From: a bacterium
GTDB lineage: Bacteria > Hydrothermota > UBA3073 > JACQXS01 > JAQTXJ01
Direction of reading: 5' to 3'
NCBI GenBank assembly: GCA_028716385.1
Contig: JAQUPX010000001.1
Coordinates: 763,674 to 827,673 of the forward strand
DNA: 64,000 nt
In this document: positions 1 to 9,061 of the stretch, piece after piece
Layout: every line of letters begins with the position of its first letter
Position numbering within the stretch: the first letter of the stretch is position 1
Made by a program: the position numbers and the translations under genes
Notes under the pieces: generated by a model
What the model was told of the DNA's origin: nothing
The model's input: the letters and a program-made list of their open reading frames with translations, nothing else
Database searches by the model: none

Positions 1-2
1 TG

Positions 3-773
3 GGGAATCAATATACAACGGGATATGGAACTTCGTTTTCTACTCCTAACGCCGCAGGCGCTGCTGCTCTTATATGGTCGTTAAAACCATCCTTAACAAA
101 CACACAATTAAGGGCTTTAATGGAAAATACCGCAACTGACCTCGGAACCGCCGGATGGGATAAAGAATATGGCTACGGAAAAGTAGATATCGCCGCCGCA
201 TTAGCCGGGGAAACAGTAGCCCCGGATACCGGGATAATTAATGTCCAGAACCTTATAAGCGCAACCGGTAGTCTTGACGTTTCTAATATTACTTACAAAG
301 CATCATGGGTGAAATCTGTAAGCCCAACAAGCTTTATGGTGGGATCAGGAAGTTCTCAGTCAGTTACTATTATCGTTCAAGGCTCTTTGCATACTGGATA
401 CTATTATGATACCTTGTCTATTATATCCAATGATGCTCAAAACCCATATAAAGTACCTCTTATACTCAAAGTCGGGAATACTGTTGGTGTAGAAGAGTCA
501 GAGGTTTATGCGCAAAGATTTAACCTTAAAGTTTCTCCGAACCCAATTTCTAAGTTCTTATCGCTAAGTTTCAGTATTCCTGAAACCGGCAATATCACAT
601 TGAAACTTTACGATGCAACGGGAAGAATGGTAAGAACTATCGTTAATAATGCCAAATTCTCAGGCGACTATAATGCAAAAATCAGTACAGCCGGTTTGTG
701 CTCCGGAATCTACTTTGTTTCACTAAGAGCAGGAGATACACGAATATCAAAGAAAATTACTTTAATCCAATAG
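3..773 (+). CDS. Subtilisin-like serine protease (S8), C-terminal part, with T9SS sorting tail
   Basis: Partial gene entering from the left edge; its frame is open from base 3. The first residues give GTSFSTPNAAG, the family S8 active-site box, with the catalytic Ser codon at 33-35, so the Asp and His parts lie outside the window. An Ig-like segment follows (SVSPTSF...SIISNDAQNP), resembling ASH/BACON-type domains. The last ~85 residues (SPNPIS...LYDATGRMVR...SGIYF) match the T9SS type A sorting domain, which predicts export across the outer membrane and surface attachment or release. A strong terminator follows. The ATG at 120 is internal, not the start. The protease call is firm; the substrate is unknown. 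Confidence 0.88.
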   Translation, partial: GNQYTTGYGTSFSTPNAAGAAALIWSLKPSLTNTQLRALMENTATDLGTAGWDKEYGYGKVDIAAALAGETVAPDTGIINVQNLISATGSLDVSNITYKASWVKSVSPTSFMVGSGSSQSVTIIVQGSLHTGYYYDTLSIISNDAQNPYKVPLILKVGNTVGVEESEVYAQRFNLKVSPNPISKFLSLSFSIPETGNITLKLYDATGRMVRTIVNNAKFSGDYNAKISTAGLCSGIYFVSLRAGDTRISKKITLIQ

Positions 774-791
774 CGATTTAAGTTAAAGGAT

Positions 792-823
792 AAGGGGTGA
801 GATTTTCTCACCCCTTTCTTTTT
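792..823 (+). terminator. Rho-independent terminator after the S8 protease
   Basis: An 11-bp perfect stem, AAGGGGTGAGA (792-802) with TCTCACCCCTT (806-816), a TTT loop and a T-rich tract (TTTCTTTTT). It starts 18 nt after the stop codon of the protease gene. Confidence 0.93.
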
Positions 824-935
824 GTAAATCCTTGTCTAAAAAAATTCTTTCTCTGTGGTCTCTTGTGTAAAACTCTCTTTTATTTGTTAGTTTTTTAACC
901 CTGAAACTTTTTTTATTCTTTGCGTTCGGAGTTTA

Positions 936-951
936 CCCCGCTAAGGCGGGG
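936..951. repeat. Small CCCCGC/GCGGGG hairpin repeat
   Basis: CCCCGC (936-941), loop TAAG, GCGGGG (946-951), inside a wider TTTACC...GGTAAA context. Hairpins of the same GTTTACCCCGC...GCGGGGTGG style recur near 12272-12285 and 23154-23176, so this looks like a dispersed palindromic unit rather than a terminator (no T-tract follows directly). Confidence 0.5.
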
Positions 952-977
952 TGGTAAATCTTTTTTCTGTTTTCCAC

Positions 978-1005
978 TTGACAAAATTCATATAATTGTT
1001 AAATT
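978..1005 (+). promoter_or_regulatory. Promoter for the DUF4340 gene, leaderless type
   Basis: TTGACA at 978-983, 16-nt spacer, TAAATT at 1000-1005. The ATG at 1014 lies 8 nt after the -10 box and has no Shine-Dalgarno sequence, so the transcript should start at or next to the start codon. Confidence 0.55.
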
Positions 1006-1013
1006 GCCCTACA

Positions 1014-1931
1014 ATGAAATCTATAAAAAGTTTATTTTTAATACTTCTGTTATTAGTAATTGTCGGAGGAATTTATTTTTTAATGCAGAAAGCAAATTCT
1101 ATATTAAAGACCCCGTTCAAGAATAAAGAAATTACCCAAATAGAAGTCCAGGCTACGGATACCATTTGCAGGTTTGAAAAGATTGATAATAAATGGGAAC
1201 TCGTTTCTCCTGTTAAATATCCTATGGATACTATGTTGTTTAGTAGATTCTTAGACGGACTCTCAAAATTGGAAATAGGACAAATAGTTTCTTCGAGAAA
1301 AGAAAAACACCAGGAGTTTGAAGTTGCAGAAAATGGAATAAAAATTACAGCTTGGACCGGAAAAACCCCATTTACTTTTATACTTGGTAAACAATCTCCG
1401 GATTTCATAAATTCGTATGTTAGATTGCCGGATAAAAATGAAGTTTACTTTGCCAGCGGAGTAATAAAATGGATGGTTAACAAAAGTTCTGATGAATGGC
1501 GAGATTCTTACATATTAGCATTTAATCCACAGGAACTTAGTAAAATAATGGTAAAAGATAAAGAAATAATATGCACTGACACACTCTGGACTTGTAATAA
1601 CAAACCTGCAGATAAGAATAGAATGAAAGATGCCCAAAACACTTTCTCCAACTTGAGAGCGGATGGTTTCTCCAAAGAAGCGTTTTTACCTGATTTTACA
1701 ATAAAGCTTTTCTTGAGCAGCGGGGATAAAATATTGAATATAGGTAAAAAAATAAATGGTAAGTATCAATTAACATTAGATACAAATCCGACCGTATTCC
1801 TTATAAGTGAGCTTAAAATACAAAAACTGAACGATATTATATTTCCTCCTAAACCTGAACCAAAGCCAAAACCGGAAGCTAAACAGAAAGTTAAGCAGGT
1901 AAAAGCCCCTAGCATTAAAGTAAACAAATAA
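1014..1931 (+). CDS. DUF4340-type membrane-anchored protein
   Basis: 305 residues. One N-terminal hydrophobic segment (about residues 6-26) is followed by a soluble region with the DUF4340 layout: DTICRFEKIDNKWELVSPV near residue 50, where a Trp after a short strand precedes 'PV.YP.D', then EVYFASG and WRDSYIL. The C-terminus is a Pro/Lys-rich tail (PKPEPKPKPE). DUF4340 proteins often lie beside gliding or ABC-export genes, but none is seen here and the molecular role is unknown. I place the start at the ATG at 1014 instead of an upstream TTG at 996 because residues from 1014 form a normal signal anchor and a promoter ends at 1005. Confidence 0.7.
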   Translation: MKSIKSLFLILLLLVIVGGIYFLMQKANSILKTPFKNKEITQIEVQATDTICRFEKIDNKWELVSPVKYPMDTMLFSRFLDGLSKLEIGQIVSSRKEKHQEFEVAENGIKITAWTGKTPFTFILGKQSPDFINSYVRLPDKNEVYFASGVIKWMVNKSSDEWRDSYILAFNPQELSKIMVKDKEIICTDTLWTCNNKPADKNRMKDAQNTFSNLRADGFSKEAFLPDFTIKLFLSSGDKILNIGKKINGKYQLTLDTNPTVFLISELKIQKLNDIIFPPKPEPKPKPEAKQKVKQVKAPSIKVNK

Positions 1932-1968
1932 TTCGGCTTTCATTTAGTTAAGATTCAAAAAGAATAAT

Positions 1969-2346
1969 ATGTTAATATTACTTTTTACTTTATTAGTAGA
2001 AAAACCCGATTCAACTTTATCCGAACCGGTTGTTGTTGATTCTTTTTATCTTACCTGTCAAAAAACGGGACTATTAGAACAATACGAAGACGAATGGTTC
2101 ACAATAGATAAGTTTCATCATTTTTCGTATAGTTTCGGTGCTACTGCTCTTATTTTTCATGTTTATCATTGTCAGTTAAATAACCCTACCCCGGGGGCAC
2201 AAATGTTGTCTATTTCAACGACAGCTTTATTTGGTATAGGCAAGGAAGTATACGATAAATTTTGTAAGAAAACCCTCTTCAGTTATAAGGATTTAACTTT
2301 TGATGTGCTTGGAATTACTACCGCAGTCTTGCTCTTCGCTCACTAA
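1969..2346 (+). CDS. Small DUF2279/YfiM-like envelope protein
   Basis: 125 residues starting with a short hydrophobic segment. Conserved-looking polar positions DKFHHFSYSFGATAL (about residues 47-61), GIGKEVYDKF (about 89-98) and SYKDLTFDVLGI (about 104-115) follow the pattern D-K-x-x-H ... G-x-x-K-E-x-x-D ... S-x-x-D-L-x-x-D-x-x-G of the DUF2279/YfiM family of small membrane or periplasmic proteins. The gene begins 37 nt after the DUF4340 gene and is probably cotranscribed. Function is not known. The match is my reading of the motif pattern. Confidence 0.55.
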   Translation: MLILLFTLLVEKPDSTLSEPVVVDSFYLTCQKTGLLEQYEDEWFTIDKFHHFSYSFGATALIFHVYHCQLNNPTPGAQMLSISTTALFGIGKEVYDKFCKKTLFSYKDLTFDVLGITTAVLLFAH

Positions 2347-2378
2347 AATCTGCTAAAGAAAAAATAAAGAGGAAGCCG

Positions 2379-4535
2379 TTATCTCATCAAAATCAATTTT
2401 TTTGTTTCTTTGTATTCGCCTGCTATAAATTTTATGAAATAAATACCCGATGACAAATCTTTTGCATTAAGAGTTGCCATATAAGTACCTGCTTGTTTTT
2501 CTTCATTGACTAATGTTTTTACCGCCCTACCCTCAATATTATAAATCTTCAACAAAACTTTATTTTGTACAGGTACAAAGTAACTGATTACTGTTGATTT
2601 AATAAATGGATTTTGAAAAATCATTGATATTGTATTTTTGTGGATAGAGTTTGATTTCTCTTGCACTCCTATTGTTGCATCTTCAAGCACCCAGATTGCT
2701 CCATCTTCGTAACAGCTAACATAAACTTTATTATTATGTGGATTTACGGTAATTTCGTAAGGTTTTTTCCCAACCCCGACTATTTCTGCTATTGAGTTAT
2801 TTAACCCCCTAATAACAGAAATATCGTTACTGCCTTCGTTTGCTACATAAGTACAATTGATATTTGAATTTGTACAGATAGAACGAGGAGATTTCCCGGC
2901 CGTTATCATACCTACAATTGAATTAGTCAATTCATCTATTACAGACACATTATAATTTACAGAAGAATAATGAGCTATATAAATACGGTTAATAACTGGA
3001 TTTACACATATATCATAGGGAGTATTAACTGCCAATCCAGCTGTAATAGAGTCGTTTAATCCATTAATCGTATAGATACTATTTGCTCCCAGATTAGCTA
3101 CATAAACATTATTAGTATTTAGATTTATATCTATACCTTCTGGGGCTGTTCCCATTGTTATAGTATCAAAAACTGAATAATTGGTTCTATCCATTACAAA
3201 CACAGAAGAAAACCTATCCGTTAAATAAAGTCTATTAGTATTTGGATTAACAGCAATATTCCATGGGCTTCCGGGTATTTTCACTGTATCTATAATACAA
3301 TTCGTTGAATCATTAATTACCGAAATTCTTCCATCATACCAATGTGTAGCATATAACCGATTAATATCGGGGTCTACGTGGATATTAGAAATTCTATAAT
3401 TAAGATTTATTGTATCTATAATTGAATCATTTTCGCCATCTATTACAAAAATGTTTTTAGGGGTTTCAGGACTTGTGACATAAATATGTCCTGTAATTGA
3501 ATCAACAGCAATAGCAGTAAGATGAATACCCGTTGTTATTGTAGTTTGTATAGAATTTGTTGCTCCATTTATTACAAAAACATTGTTGCCTGCCGGGATT
3601 GATACATAAATATTATTATTACTGGCATTAATATCAATACCCCAAAGAGATCCCCCAACTTCTATTGTGAATATATGAGTATTTGTTCCTCCATCAATTA
3701 CTTCTACATTCCCATTCTCACTCACAGCATAAATCCTGTTGGTATTTGGATTAGCAACGATACTTTTAAGCCAATAACTAACTTTTAATGTAGTAACAAC
3801 AGAATTTGTTATTCCATTTATTACATATATATTATCAGAACCTCCCCATCCATTATTGTGTGCTACATAAATAAAATTGGTTTTTGGATTTACCGTAATT
3901 CCCCAAGCGAAACCACTTACTGTTAAAACTTTCAATAAAGTATCCGCATTCCCGTCAATTATAGAAACTTTTTCATAATTATAGCTGCAATGAGTTACGT
4001 AAATGTAGTTAGTATTAGGATTTACAGTAATACAGGAAGCACTCTCTCCGATTTTTATTGAGTCTATTATATTTCTAGTTGTTGCATCAATAACAAATAC
4101 ATTACCTATTAAATCATAGCTAGATGTTACATAAATGAGATTAGTATTGGGGTTTAATGCAATTCCCCAAATAGGGTGACCAATATTCACTGTATCTATA
4201 ACTGAATTGCTTGCTACATCAATTATAGAAATTCTATTTTTGTTTGAGACATAAACTAAATGAGTGTTTTGATTTGCACACAATAGAGAAGGCGTCTCTC
4301 CTATCGGTATTACTGTGATGATTTTATTAGTTTGTCCGGAAATTACAGATACATTTCCACTGCCGTAGTTTGCTATATAAATACGATTAAAAGCTGTATC
4401 TATCGCGACTCCCATCGGCTGGATACCGTTTCCTTTTTCAGGACCAACCCAAATAGTATCTACAACTGTAAGTTGTGCTGTTACATTACGTATACTAAAA
4501 ACTATAAACAATAAAATCTTTAAAAAATTTTTCAT
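2379..4535 (-). CDS. Secreted YVTN-type beta-propeller protein with T9SS tail
   Basis: 718 residues. A signal peptide (MKNFLKILLFIVFSIRNVTAQ) is followed by about 14 repeats of roughly 43 residues with the core 'I.VNPNTN.IYV....N.VSVI.G.TNS.I.TI..G..P', which is the YVTN/NHL-like propeller motif of surface-layer proteins. The last ~80 residues (NPFIKSTVISY...LLKIYNIEGRAVKTLV...SGIYFIKF) are a T9SS type A sorting domain. Fourteen blades suggest two stacked seven-bladed propellers, a protein- or polysaccharide-binding scaffold on the cell surface. It sits 4 nt downstream of the next gene on the minus strand, in an operon. Confidence 0.85.
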   Translation of the reverse strand: MKNFLKILLFIVFSIRNVTAQLTVVDTIWVGPEKGNGIQPMGVAIDTAFNRIYIANYGSGNVSVISGQTNKIITVIPIGETPSLLCANQNTHLVYVSNKNRISIIDVASNSVIDTVNIGHPIWGIALNPNTNLIYVTSSYDLIGNVFVIDATTRNIIDSIKIGESASCITVNPNTNYIYVTHCSYNYEKVSIIDGNADTLLKVLTVSGFAWGITVNPKTNFIYVAHNNGWGGSDNIYVINGITNSVVTTLKVSYWLKSIVANPNTNRIYAVSENGNVEVIDGGTNTHIFTIEVGGSLWGIDINASNNNIYVSIPAGNNVFVINGATNSIQTTITTGIHLTAIAVDSITGHIYVTSPETPKNIFVIDGENDSIIDTINLNYRISNIHVDPDINRLYATHWYDGRISVINDSTNCIIDTVKIPGSPWNIAVNPNTNRLYLTDRFSSVFVMDRTNYSVFDTITMGTAPEGIDINLNTNNVYVANLGANSIYTINGLNDSITAGLAVNTPYDICVNPVINRIYIAHYSSVNYNVSVIDELTNSIVGMITAGKSPRSICTNSNINCTYVANEGSNDISVIRGLNNSIAEIVGVGKKPYEITVNPHNNKVYVSCYEDGAIWVLEDATIGVQEKSNSIHKNTISMIFQNPFIKSTVISYFVPVQNKVLLKIYNIEGRAVKTLVNEEKQAGTYMATLNAKDLSSGIYFIKFIAGEYKETKKLILMR

Positions 4536-4539
4536 AATT

Positions 4540-5358
4540 CTAGTATAGTTTCACAATCTTTTTAACAAATTTATATTCTTTATTTACTCCCTCTAATTTC
4601 ACATAATATATACCCGAAACTGCTTTTTTGCCGTTTCTATCTCTACCATCCCATACTGTAGGTCCCCTCAACTTACGGATAACTTTGCCTGAGATATCAT
4701 AAATTCCTATATCAAAAGGTTTATTTTTTTGCGATAAACGACAAACAACGGTTTGAGAACGAAATGGATTTGGATATACATTGAATCCTGCAATTTCTTC
4801 TTTGGGTTTTTCTTCTATCCCTATTTTTTCTCCTCCTATATAAACATCGTCAATCCAGAATTCTCCCTCCGCAATTGCGCCACTCATACTAACACAAGCC
4901 CCACACCAAAATTTTATACCACTCACGGTATCATTATACCCATAAGTCTTTTCCCATTTTACCCATATTGAATTCCTTCCCCCTGCGCTCCACTCGTCAA
5001 CCCAAGTGCCATTTACTTTAACAGAAATTCCAACCGCCGATGCGGTGTACTGATCCTGACCAGCAAAATCCTGACAGTAAACTCTGCAGGTACAATTTAC
5101 TACCGGGAATATTTGCTGGGAAATTGCTATATTTGCCCGGGATGTTAGATGATTCTCTCTCGCATATAACTTACAACTCTGCGACGCTGAATGGTAAATT
5201 TCTGTGTCTGATTCTGCACTTGTAATTCCCTCTGTAGTAATTACCCATCCCGTATCCCAGGGGACTTCATCAAATCCCGGGTTGCCAATAAGGTTCTGGG
5301 CTACAGCCGGAATTGTAAAAAGAGTTAATATTATTATGCCTAAGCTTTTTCTTTTCAT
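4540..5358 (-). CDS. Secreted carbohydrate-binding-like sandwich protein with T9SS/FlgD-like tail
   Basis: 272 residues. Signal peptide MKRKSLGIIILTLFTIPAVAQ, then a beta-sandwich-like region beginning NLIGNPGFDEVPWDTGW, typical of CBM-like jelly-roll modules (N-G-x-F-E..., ...W..., SCKLYAR, FWIDDVYIG). The C-terminal 80 residues (NVYPNPF...IGIYDISGKVIRKL...WDGRDRNGKKAVSGIYYVKL) are a FlgD-Ig/T9SS sorting domain. The start at 5358 is chosen because AAGGAA lies 5 nt upstream; an ATG ten codons earlier has no such site. Co-transcribed with the propeller gene. Ligand unknown. Confidence 0.75.
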   Translation of the reverse strand: MKRKSLGIIILTLFTIPAVAQNLIGNPGFDEVPWDTGWVITTEGITSAESDTEIYHSASQSCKLYARENHLTSRANIAISQQIFPVVNCTCRVYCQDFAGQDQYTASAVGISVKVNGTWVDEWSAGGRNSIWVKWEKTYGYNDTVSGIKFWCGACVSMSGAIAEGEFWIDDVYIGGEKIGIEEKPKEEIAGFNVYPNPFRSQTVVCRLSQKNKPFDIGIYDISGKVIRKLRGPTVWDGRDRNGKKAVSGIYYVKLEGVNKEYKFVKKIVKLY

Positions 5359-5373
5359 TATATTCCTTAATTT

Positions 5374-5404
5374 ATAATATGATTTCAAAATCTATATTTG
5401 TCAA
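5374..5404 (-). promoter_or_regulatory. Promoter for the secreted-protein operon
   Basis: On the minus strand TTGACA (5399-5404) precedes CATATT (17-nt spacing) or TATTAT (19-nt spacing, 5374-5379). The gene starts at 5358 with a Shine-Dalgarno site. The exact -10 is uncertain. Confidence 0.45.
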
Positions 5405-5539
5405 TCTTAAAAAACACCTTCTGTGAATCAAAAAACTCTTGTGCTAAGAACCTATGAAATTATATAAAAGCTCCGTATTCTATCCTCATTTTTCAGAAAG
5501 TGCTTGATTTTTTCCAAAAACACTCCATAGTCATTCCTA

Positions 5540-7894
5540 ATGTTGAATAATTATTTGCCCCACTTAAGCAAACCTCTTCGTTACGCGAATAACGAATTAA
5601 ACGCTACTCATAAATCCTGGGATACGACGTTGGTTAAATTCGCGTTATGTTATCCCGACTTATACGAAATCGGTATGAGTTATTCGGGATTACAAGTCTT
5701 ATATCATTTGTTCAATATGGACAAAGACGTTCTTTGTGAACGCACTTTTGCGCCTGCTCCGGATGCGGAAATCTGCCTGAGAACGAATAATATTCCCCTT
5801 ACAAGCATAGAATCCCAAACTCCAATCAAAGATTTTGATTGTCTCGGATTTTCTTTGCAATACGAACTTACTTATACGAACGTCCTTAATATACTTGAAC
5901 TCTCTCATATCCCGATACATCGTGAAGAAAGGGAAGAATCTTATCCCCTCGTTATTGCAGGTGGCCCCGGGACATTTAATCCTGCACCGCTGTCGGCATT
6001 CTTTGACGCCTTTTTTATAGGAGAAATAGAACCCATATTGCCTGAGTTTCTTACACTCCTGAAAAAATCCAAAACTCATAAACTAAAGAAAACAGAATTA
6101 CTTAAAGAACTGTCAAAAATAAACGGGATATTCGTTCCCGGGATAAACACGTATGCTAAAAACCAATATGCCGTAGACCTAAAAAAAGAATGGTTCCCCT
6201 CCTGTCCTATACTACCATTTCTTGCCATAGAACGGGATGCGCTTGTCGTTGAAACTGCCCGCGGATGCGTAAAAGGGTGCAGGTTTTGCCAGCCCGGTAT
6301 GACAAGAAGACCCTACAGGGAAAGAAAAGCAAAAGACATATTGGAACTCATAAAAGAAGGAGTCAAAAATACGGGATACACGGACATATCCTTGCTTTCC
6401 CTTAATGTAACGGAACATTCCGAAATAATAGAAATTATTAAAGAAATAAAACAAATGAACCTTAACCCTGTTTTACCTTCTCTTCCTGCCTCTGCTTTTT
6501 CATCCGAACTTATTTCCCTGCTCCCGAATCACGGGTTTACTATCGTTCCCGAAGCCGGGACGGAAAGTTTAAGAAACGTATTAAACAAAGACCTGACGGA
6601 TTCCCAGATACTTGAATTTTGCGAAAATGCAACAAAACATAGAACTACTCACATTAAATTATATTATATGATTGGTTTGCCAAAAGAACAGCCGTCTGAT
6701 ATAGACGGTATAGTAAGCCTTACAAACAAAATTACAAAAGTTTTCAGGAATCAAATTAATATTTCTATATCTCCTTTTGTTCCAAAATCGCATACTCCTT
6801 TTCAATGGGAAGCACAGGAAAGTCCGGCAACAATGGAGGATAAGGCGAGATACCTTAAAAACAACATCCGGGGCAGAATAAAACTTAATTACAGAGACCC
6901 CAGGATATCAATGTTAGAAGGAATAATTGCGCGCGGGGATGAAAAAGCATCTCAAATTATAGAATGCGCATACAAAGCAGGAGCAAAATTTGACGCATGG
7001 ACGGAATACTTTAATTTTAATTGCTGGGAACAAGCTTTTGAAAAAACGGGTATATCACCGGAAACTTATTTACAGGAAAGAGATGAGAATATTCCTTTGC
7101 CATGGGATAATATAGATTCGGGCGTCACGAAAGAATATCTTCTGGAAGAACGGCACAAAGCAACCTTAACGAGTGATTGCAGAAAAGGGTGTTCCAATTG
7201 TGGAGTTTGCGTCTCAACTTATACAATCCCGACAAGAAAAGAAACTACCCCAAACGATGTCAATTTTGGAAGAACAAAAAAAACTGTTTCTTCTTTCCCT
7301 TCCGGAAAAGTCAGGATACGCGTCAAATACGCGAAACTGGAAAAACTAAAATTCCTTGGACATTTAGACCTTGTAAGAGCTATCACAAGAGCAATAGAAA
7401 GAGCATCCTTGCCCGTTATTTATTCTCAGGGTTTTGTAAAACGTCCTCAAATATCTTTTTCCGCTCCTTTGCCTTTTGGATTAACGTCGCAAGAAGAATA
7501 TTTCGACGTATTGCTCGAAAACTCTCCCTCACCGAAAGATATACTATCCAAATTGGAACAATCTATGCCTATAGGTTTGAAGATATTGGAAGTCCTGAAA
7601 GTAATGGATAATTCTTCGCCGCTATTTGAAGAATTTAAAAAATCAAGATACCTGATTCATAATATAACAGTGGATAAAACACAAATAGATGAGTTTATGG
7701 GAAAAAAGGAAATCATTGTAAATGATTTGAACTTGAGAGATTTCGTGTTAGAAATAGAACAGGAAAAAGATACTCTTATTTTACTAATGCGTATAGGCAA
7801 AATAAAACCGTATCATGTGATTGGAAGCCTTCTTGGCATCTCTGAAGACAAAGCCCTTGACTTTAATATTGAAAGAATAAAATTAGAAAAGTAA
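5540..7894 (+). CDS. TIGR03960-type B12-binding radical SAM protein fused to DUF2344
   Basis: 784 residues. The N-terminal ~200 residues resemble a cobalamin-binding fold (LCYPDLYEIGMSYSGLQVLY...VIAGGPGTFNP). A radical SAM core follows with C243-x3-C247-x2-C250 (ARGCVKGCRFCQPG) for the 4Fe-4S cluster and EAGTESLR further on. A second Cys cluster C547-x3-C551-x2-C554-x2-C557 precedes a DUF2344 domain from about residue 590 (VKYAKLEKLKFLGHLDLVRAITRAIERA). This fused form matches the TIGR03960 plus TIGR03936 pair, whose substrate is not established but which is often found near ribosome or RNase G genes. Here it leads a run with a glycosyltransferase 18 nt downstream. The start ATG lacks a Shine-Dalgarno site. 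Confidence 0.85.
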   Translation: MLNNYLPHLSKPLRYANNELNATHKSWDTTLVKFALCYPDLYEIGMSYSGLQVLYHLFNMDKDVLCERTFAPAPDAEICLRTNNIPLTSIESQTPIKDFDCLGFSLQYELTYTNVLNILELSHIPIHREEREESYPLVIAGGPGTFNPAPLSAFFDAFFIGEIEPILPEFLTLLKKSKTHKLKKTELLKELSKINGIFVPGINTYAKNQYAVDLKKEWFPSCPILPFLAIERDALVVETARGCVKGCRFCQPGMTRRPYRERKAKDILELIKEGVKNTGYTDISLLSLNVTEHSEIIEIIKEIKQMNLNPVLPSLPASAFSSELISLLPNHGFTIVPEAGTESLRNVLNKDLTDSQILEFCENATKHRTTHIKLYYMIGLPKEQPSDIDGIVSLTNKITKVFRNQINISISPFVPKSHTPFQWEAQESPATMEDKARYLKNNIRGRIKLNYRDPRISMLEGIIARGDEKASQIIECAYKAGAKFDAWTEYFNFNCWEQAFEKTGISPETYLQERDENIPLPWDNIDSGVTKEYLLEERHKATLTSDCRKGCSNCGVCVSTYTIPTRKETTPNDVNFGRTKKTVSSFPSGKVRIRVKYAKLEKLKFLGHLDLVRAITRAIERASLPVIYSQGFVKRPQISFSAPLPFGLTSQEEYFDVLLENSPSPKDILSKLEQSMPIGLKILEVLKVMDNSSPLFEEFKKSRYLIHNITVDKTQIDEFMGKKEIIVNDLNLRDFVLEIEQEKDTLILLMRIGKIKPYHVIGSLLGISEDKALDFNIERIKLEK

Positions 7895-7912
7895 ATATTC
7901 TTAAGTCAAAAA

Positions 7913-9061
7913 ATGAATAAAAAAATAAAAATTTGTATGGTAGTTTATGCTTATTACCCCTGGGATGAGTCAAGAGTCCAGAGAGAAGCAATTGCATTAG
8001 CAAAAATGGGACATACTGTTGATGTCATTTGTTTGAGGAAAAATAACGAACCGATAACCGGCAACGAAAACGGAGTAACCTTTTATCGCCTTCCTATGAG
8101 AAGACATTACAGCAAAAAAATATTGGTTCAACTCACGGATTATTGTTTTTTCGGTGTTCTCGTTTTTTTGCGGCTTCTTAGAAAAGGATGCACATATAAA
8201 ATTATTCATTTCCATACGCCCCCGGATATGTTTATTTTTGCAGGTATTATCCCAAAATTGTGCGGCAAGAAAATGATTCTTGATATTCACGATTTGCAAC
8301 CCGAACTTTATACTGCAAAAGTTTCCAAAGGCCTGATAGTGGATGTGTTAACCATAAGCGAAAAACTTGCCTGCAGATTCGCCAATAACGTTATAACGGT
8401 AACGGATATCTGGAGAAATAGACTTATTAAAAGAGGAGTTCCCGCGCAAAAATGCGATGTCATAATGAATCTTCCCGATGAAAAAGTTTTTTATTCGCGA
8501 CCTAAACAAAAAGATAGTTTTTATAACATAGTTTACCACGGAACGCTGGTAAAACGATACGGCGTTGATGTTATTATAAAAGCCATTCCCCTTGTAAAAA
8601 CTACTATCCCGGGAATAAAATTACATATTGTAGGGGATGGGGAAGAGCTAAATAATCTTATAAGTTTAGCATCAACATTAGGCGTTGAAGATAAAATATA
8701 TTTTAGTAAAAAATTTGTAACCGTAGATGAATTGCCGGATATACTTTCTAAAATGAATACGGGAATCGTCCCGAACCGCGCAGATTGTTTCACGAAAGAA
8801 GTATTAAATACCAAACTTCTTGAATATGCCTCAATGAATATACCTATAATTGCAAGTTCTACGATAGGCATAAGAACTTATTTCGATAAAGATTCCATAC
8901 TATTTTTTACTCCGGAAAACGAAAAAGAACTTGCAGAGAAGATTATTTATCTTTACAATAATCCGAATAAAGCTAAGGAGTTAGTTGCTAATGCAGAAAA
9001 AATATTCAAAAAACACAATTGGAGAGCAGAATCTCAAAAGCTTAGAAAATATTGTAGGTAA
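7913..9061 (+). CDS. GT4-family glycosyltransferase
   Basis: 382 residues with the GT-B two-domain layout. The N-terminal half starts KIKICMVVYAYYPWDESRVQREAIALAKMGHTVDVI and contains IIHFHTPPDMF and ILDIHDLQPELY. The C-terminal half has HGTLVKRYGVDVIIKA, GDGEEL and the acidic/binding loop FTKEVLNTKLLEYASMNIPII, where Glu in E-x7-E positions contacts the sugar nucleotide in GT4 enzymes. Such enzymes build exopolysaccharide or O-antigen chains in the cytoplasm. No other polysaccharide gene is nearby, so the acceptor is unknown. The last 71 nt overlap the next gene. Confidence 0.85.
   Translation: MNKKIKICMVVYAYYPWDESRVQREAIALAKMGHTVDVICLRKNNEPITGNENGVTFYRLPMRRHYSKKILVQLTDYCFFGVLVFLRLLRKGCTYKIIHFHTPPDMFIFAGIIPKLCGKKMILDIHDLQPELYTAKVSKGLIVDVLTISEKLACRFANNVITVTDIWRNRLIKRGVPAQKCDVIMNLPDEKVFYSRPKQKDSFYNIVYHGTLVKRYGVDVIIKAIPLVKTTIPGIKLHIVGDGEELNNLISLASTLGVEDKIYFSKKFVTVDELPDILSKMNTGIVPNRADCFTKEVLNTKLLEYASMNIPIIASSTIGIRTYFDKDSILFFTPENEKELAEKIIYLYNNPNKAKELVANAEKIFKKHNWRAESQKLRKYCR

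Noticed and set aside
1073..1408. A 111-codon minus-strand ORF opposite the DUF4340 gene
   Set aside because: It is an antisense shadow of a protein with clear family features.
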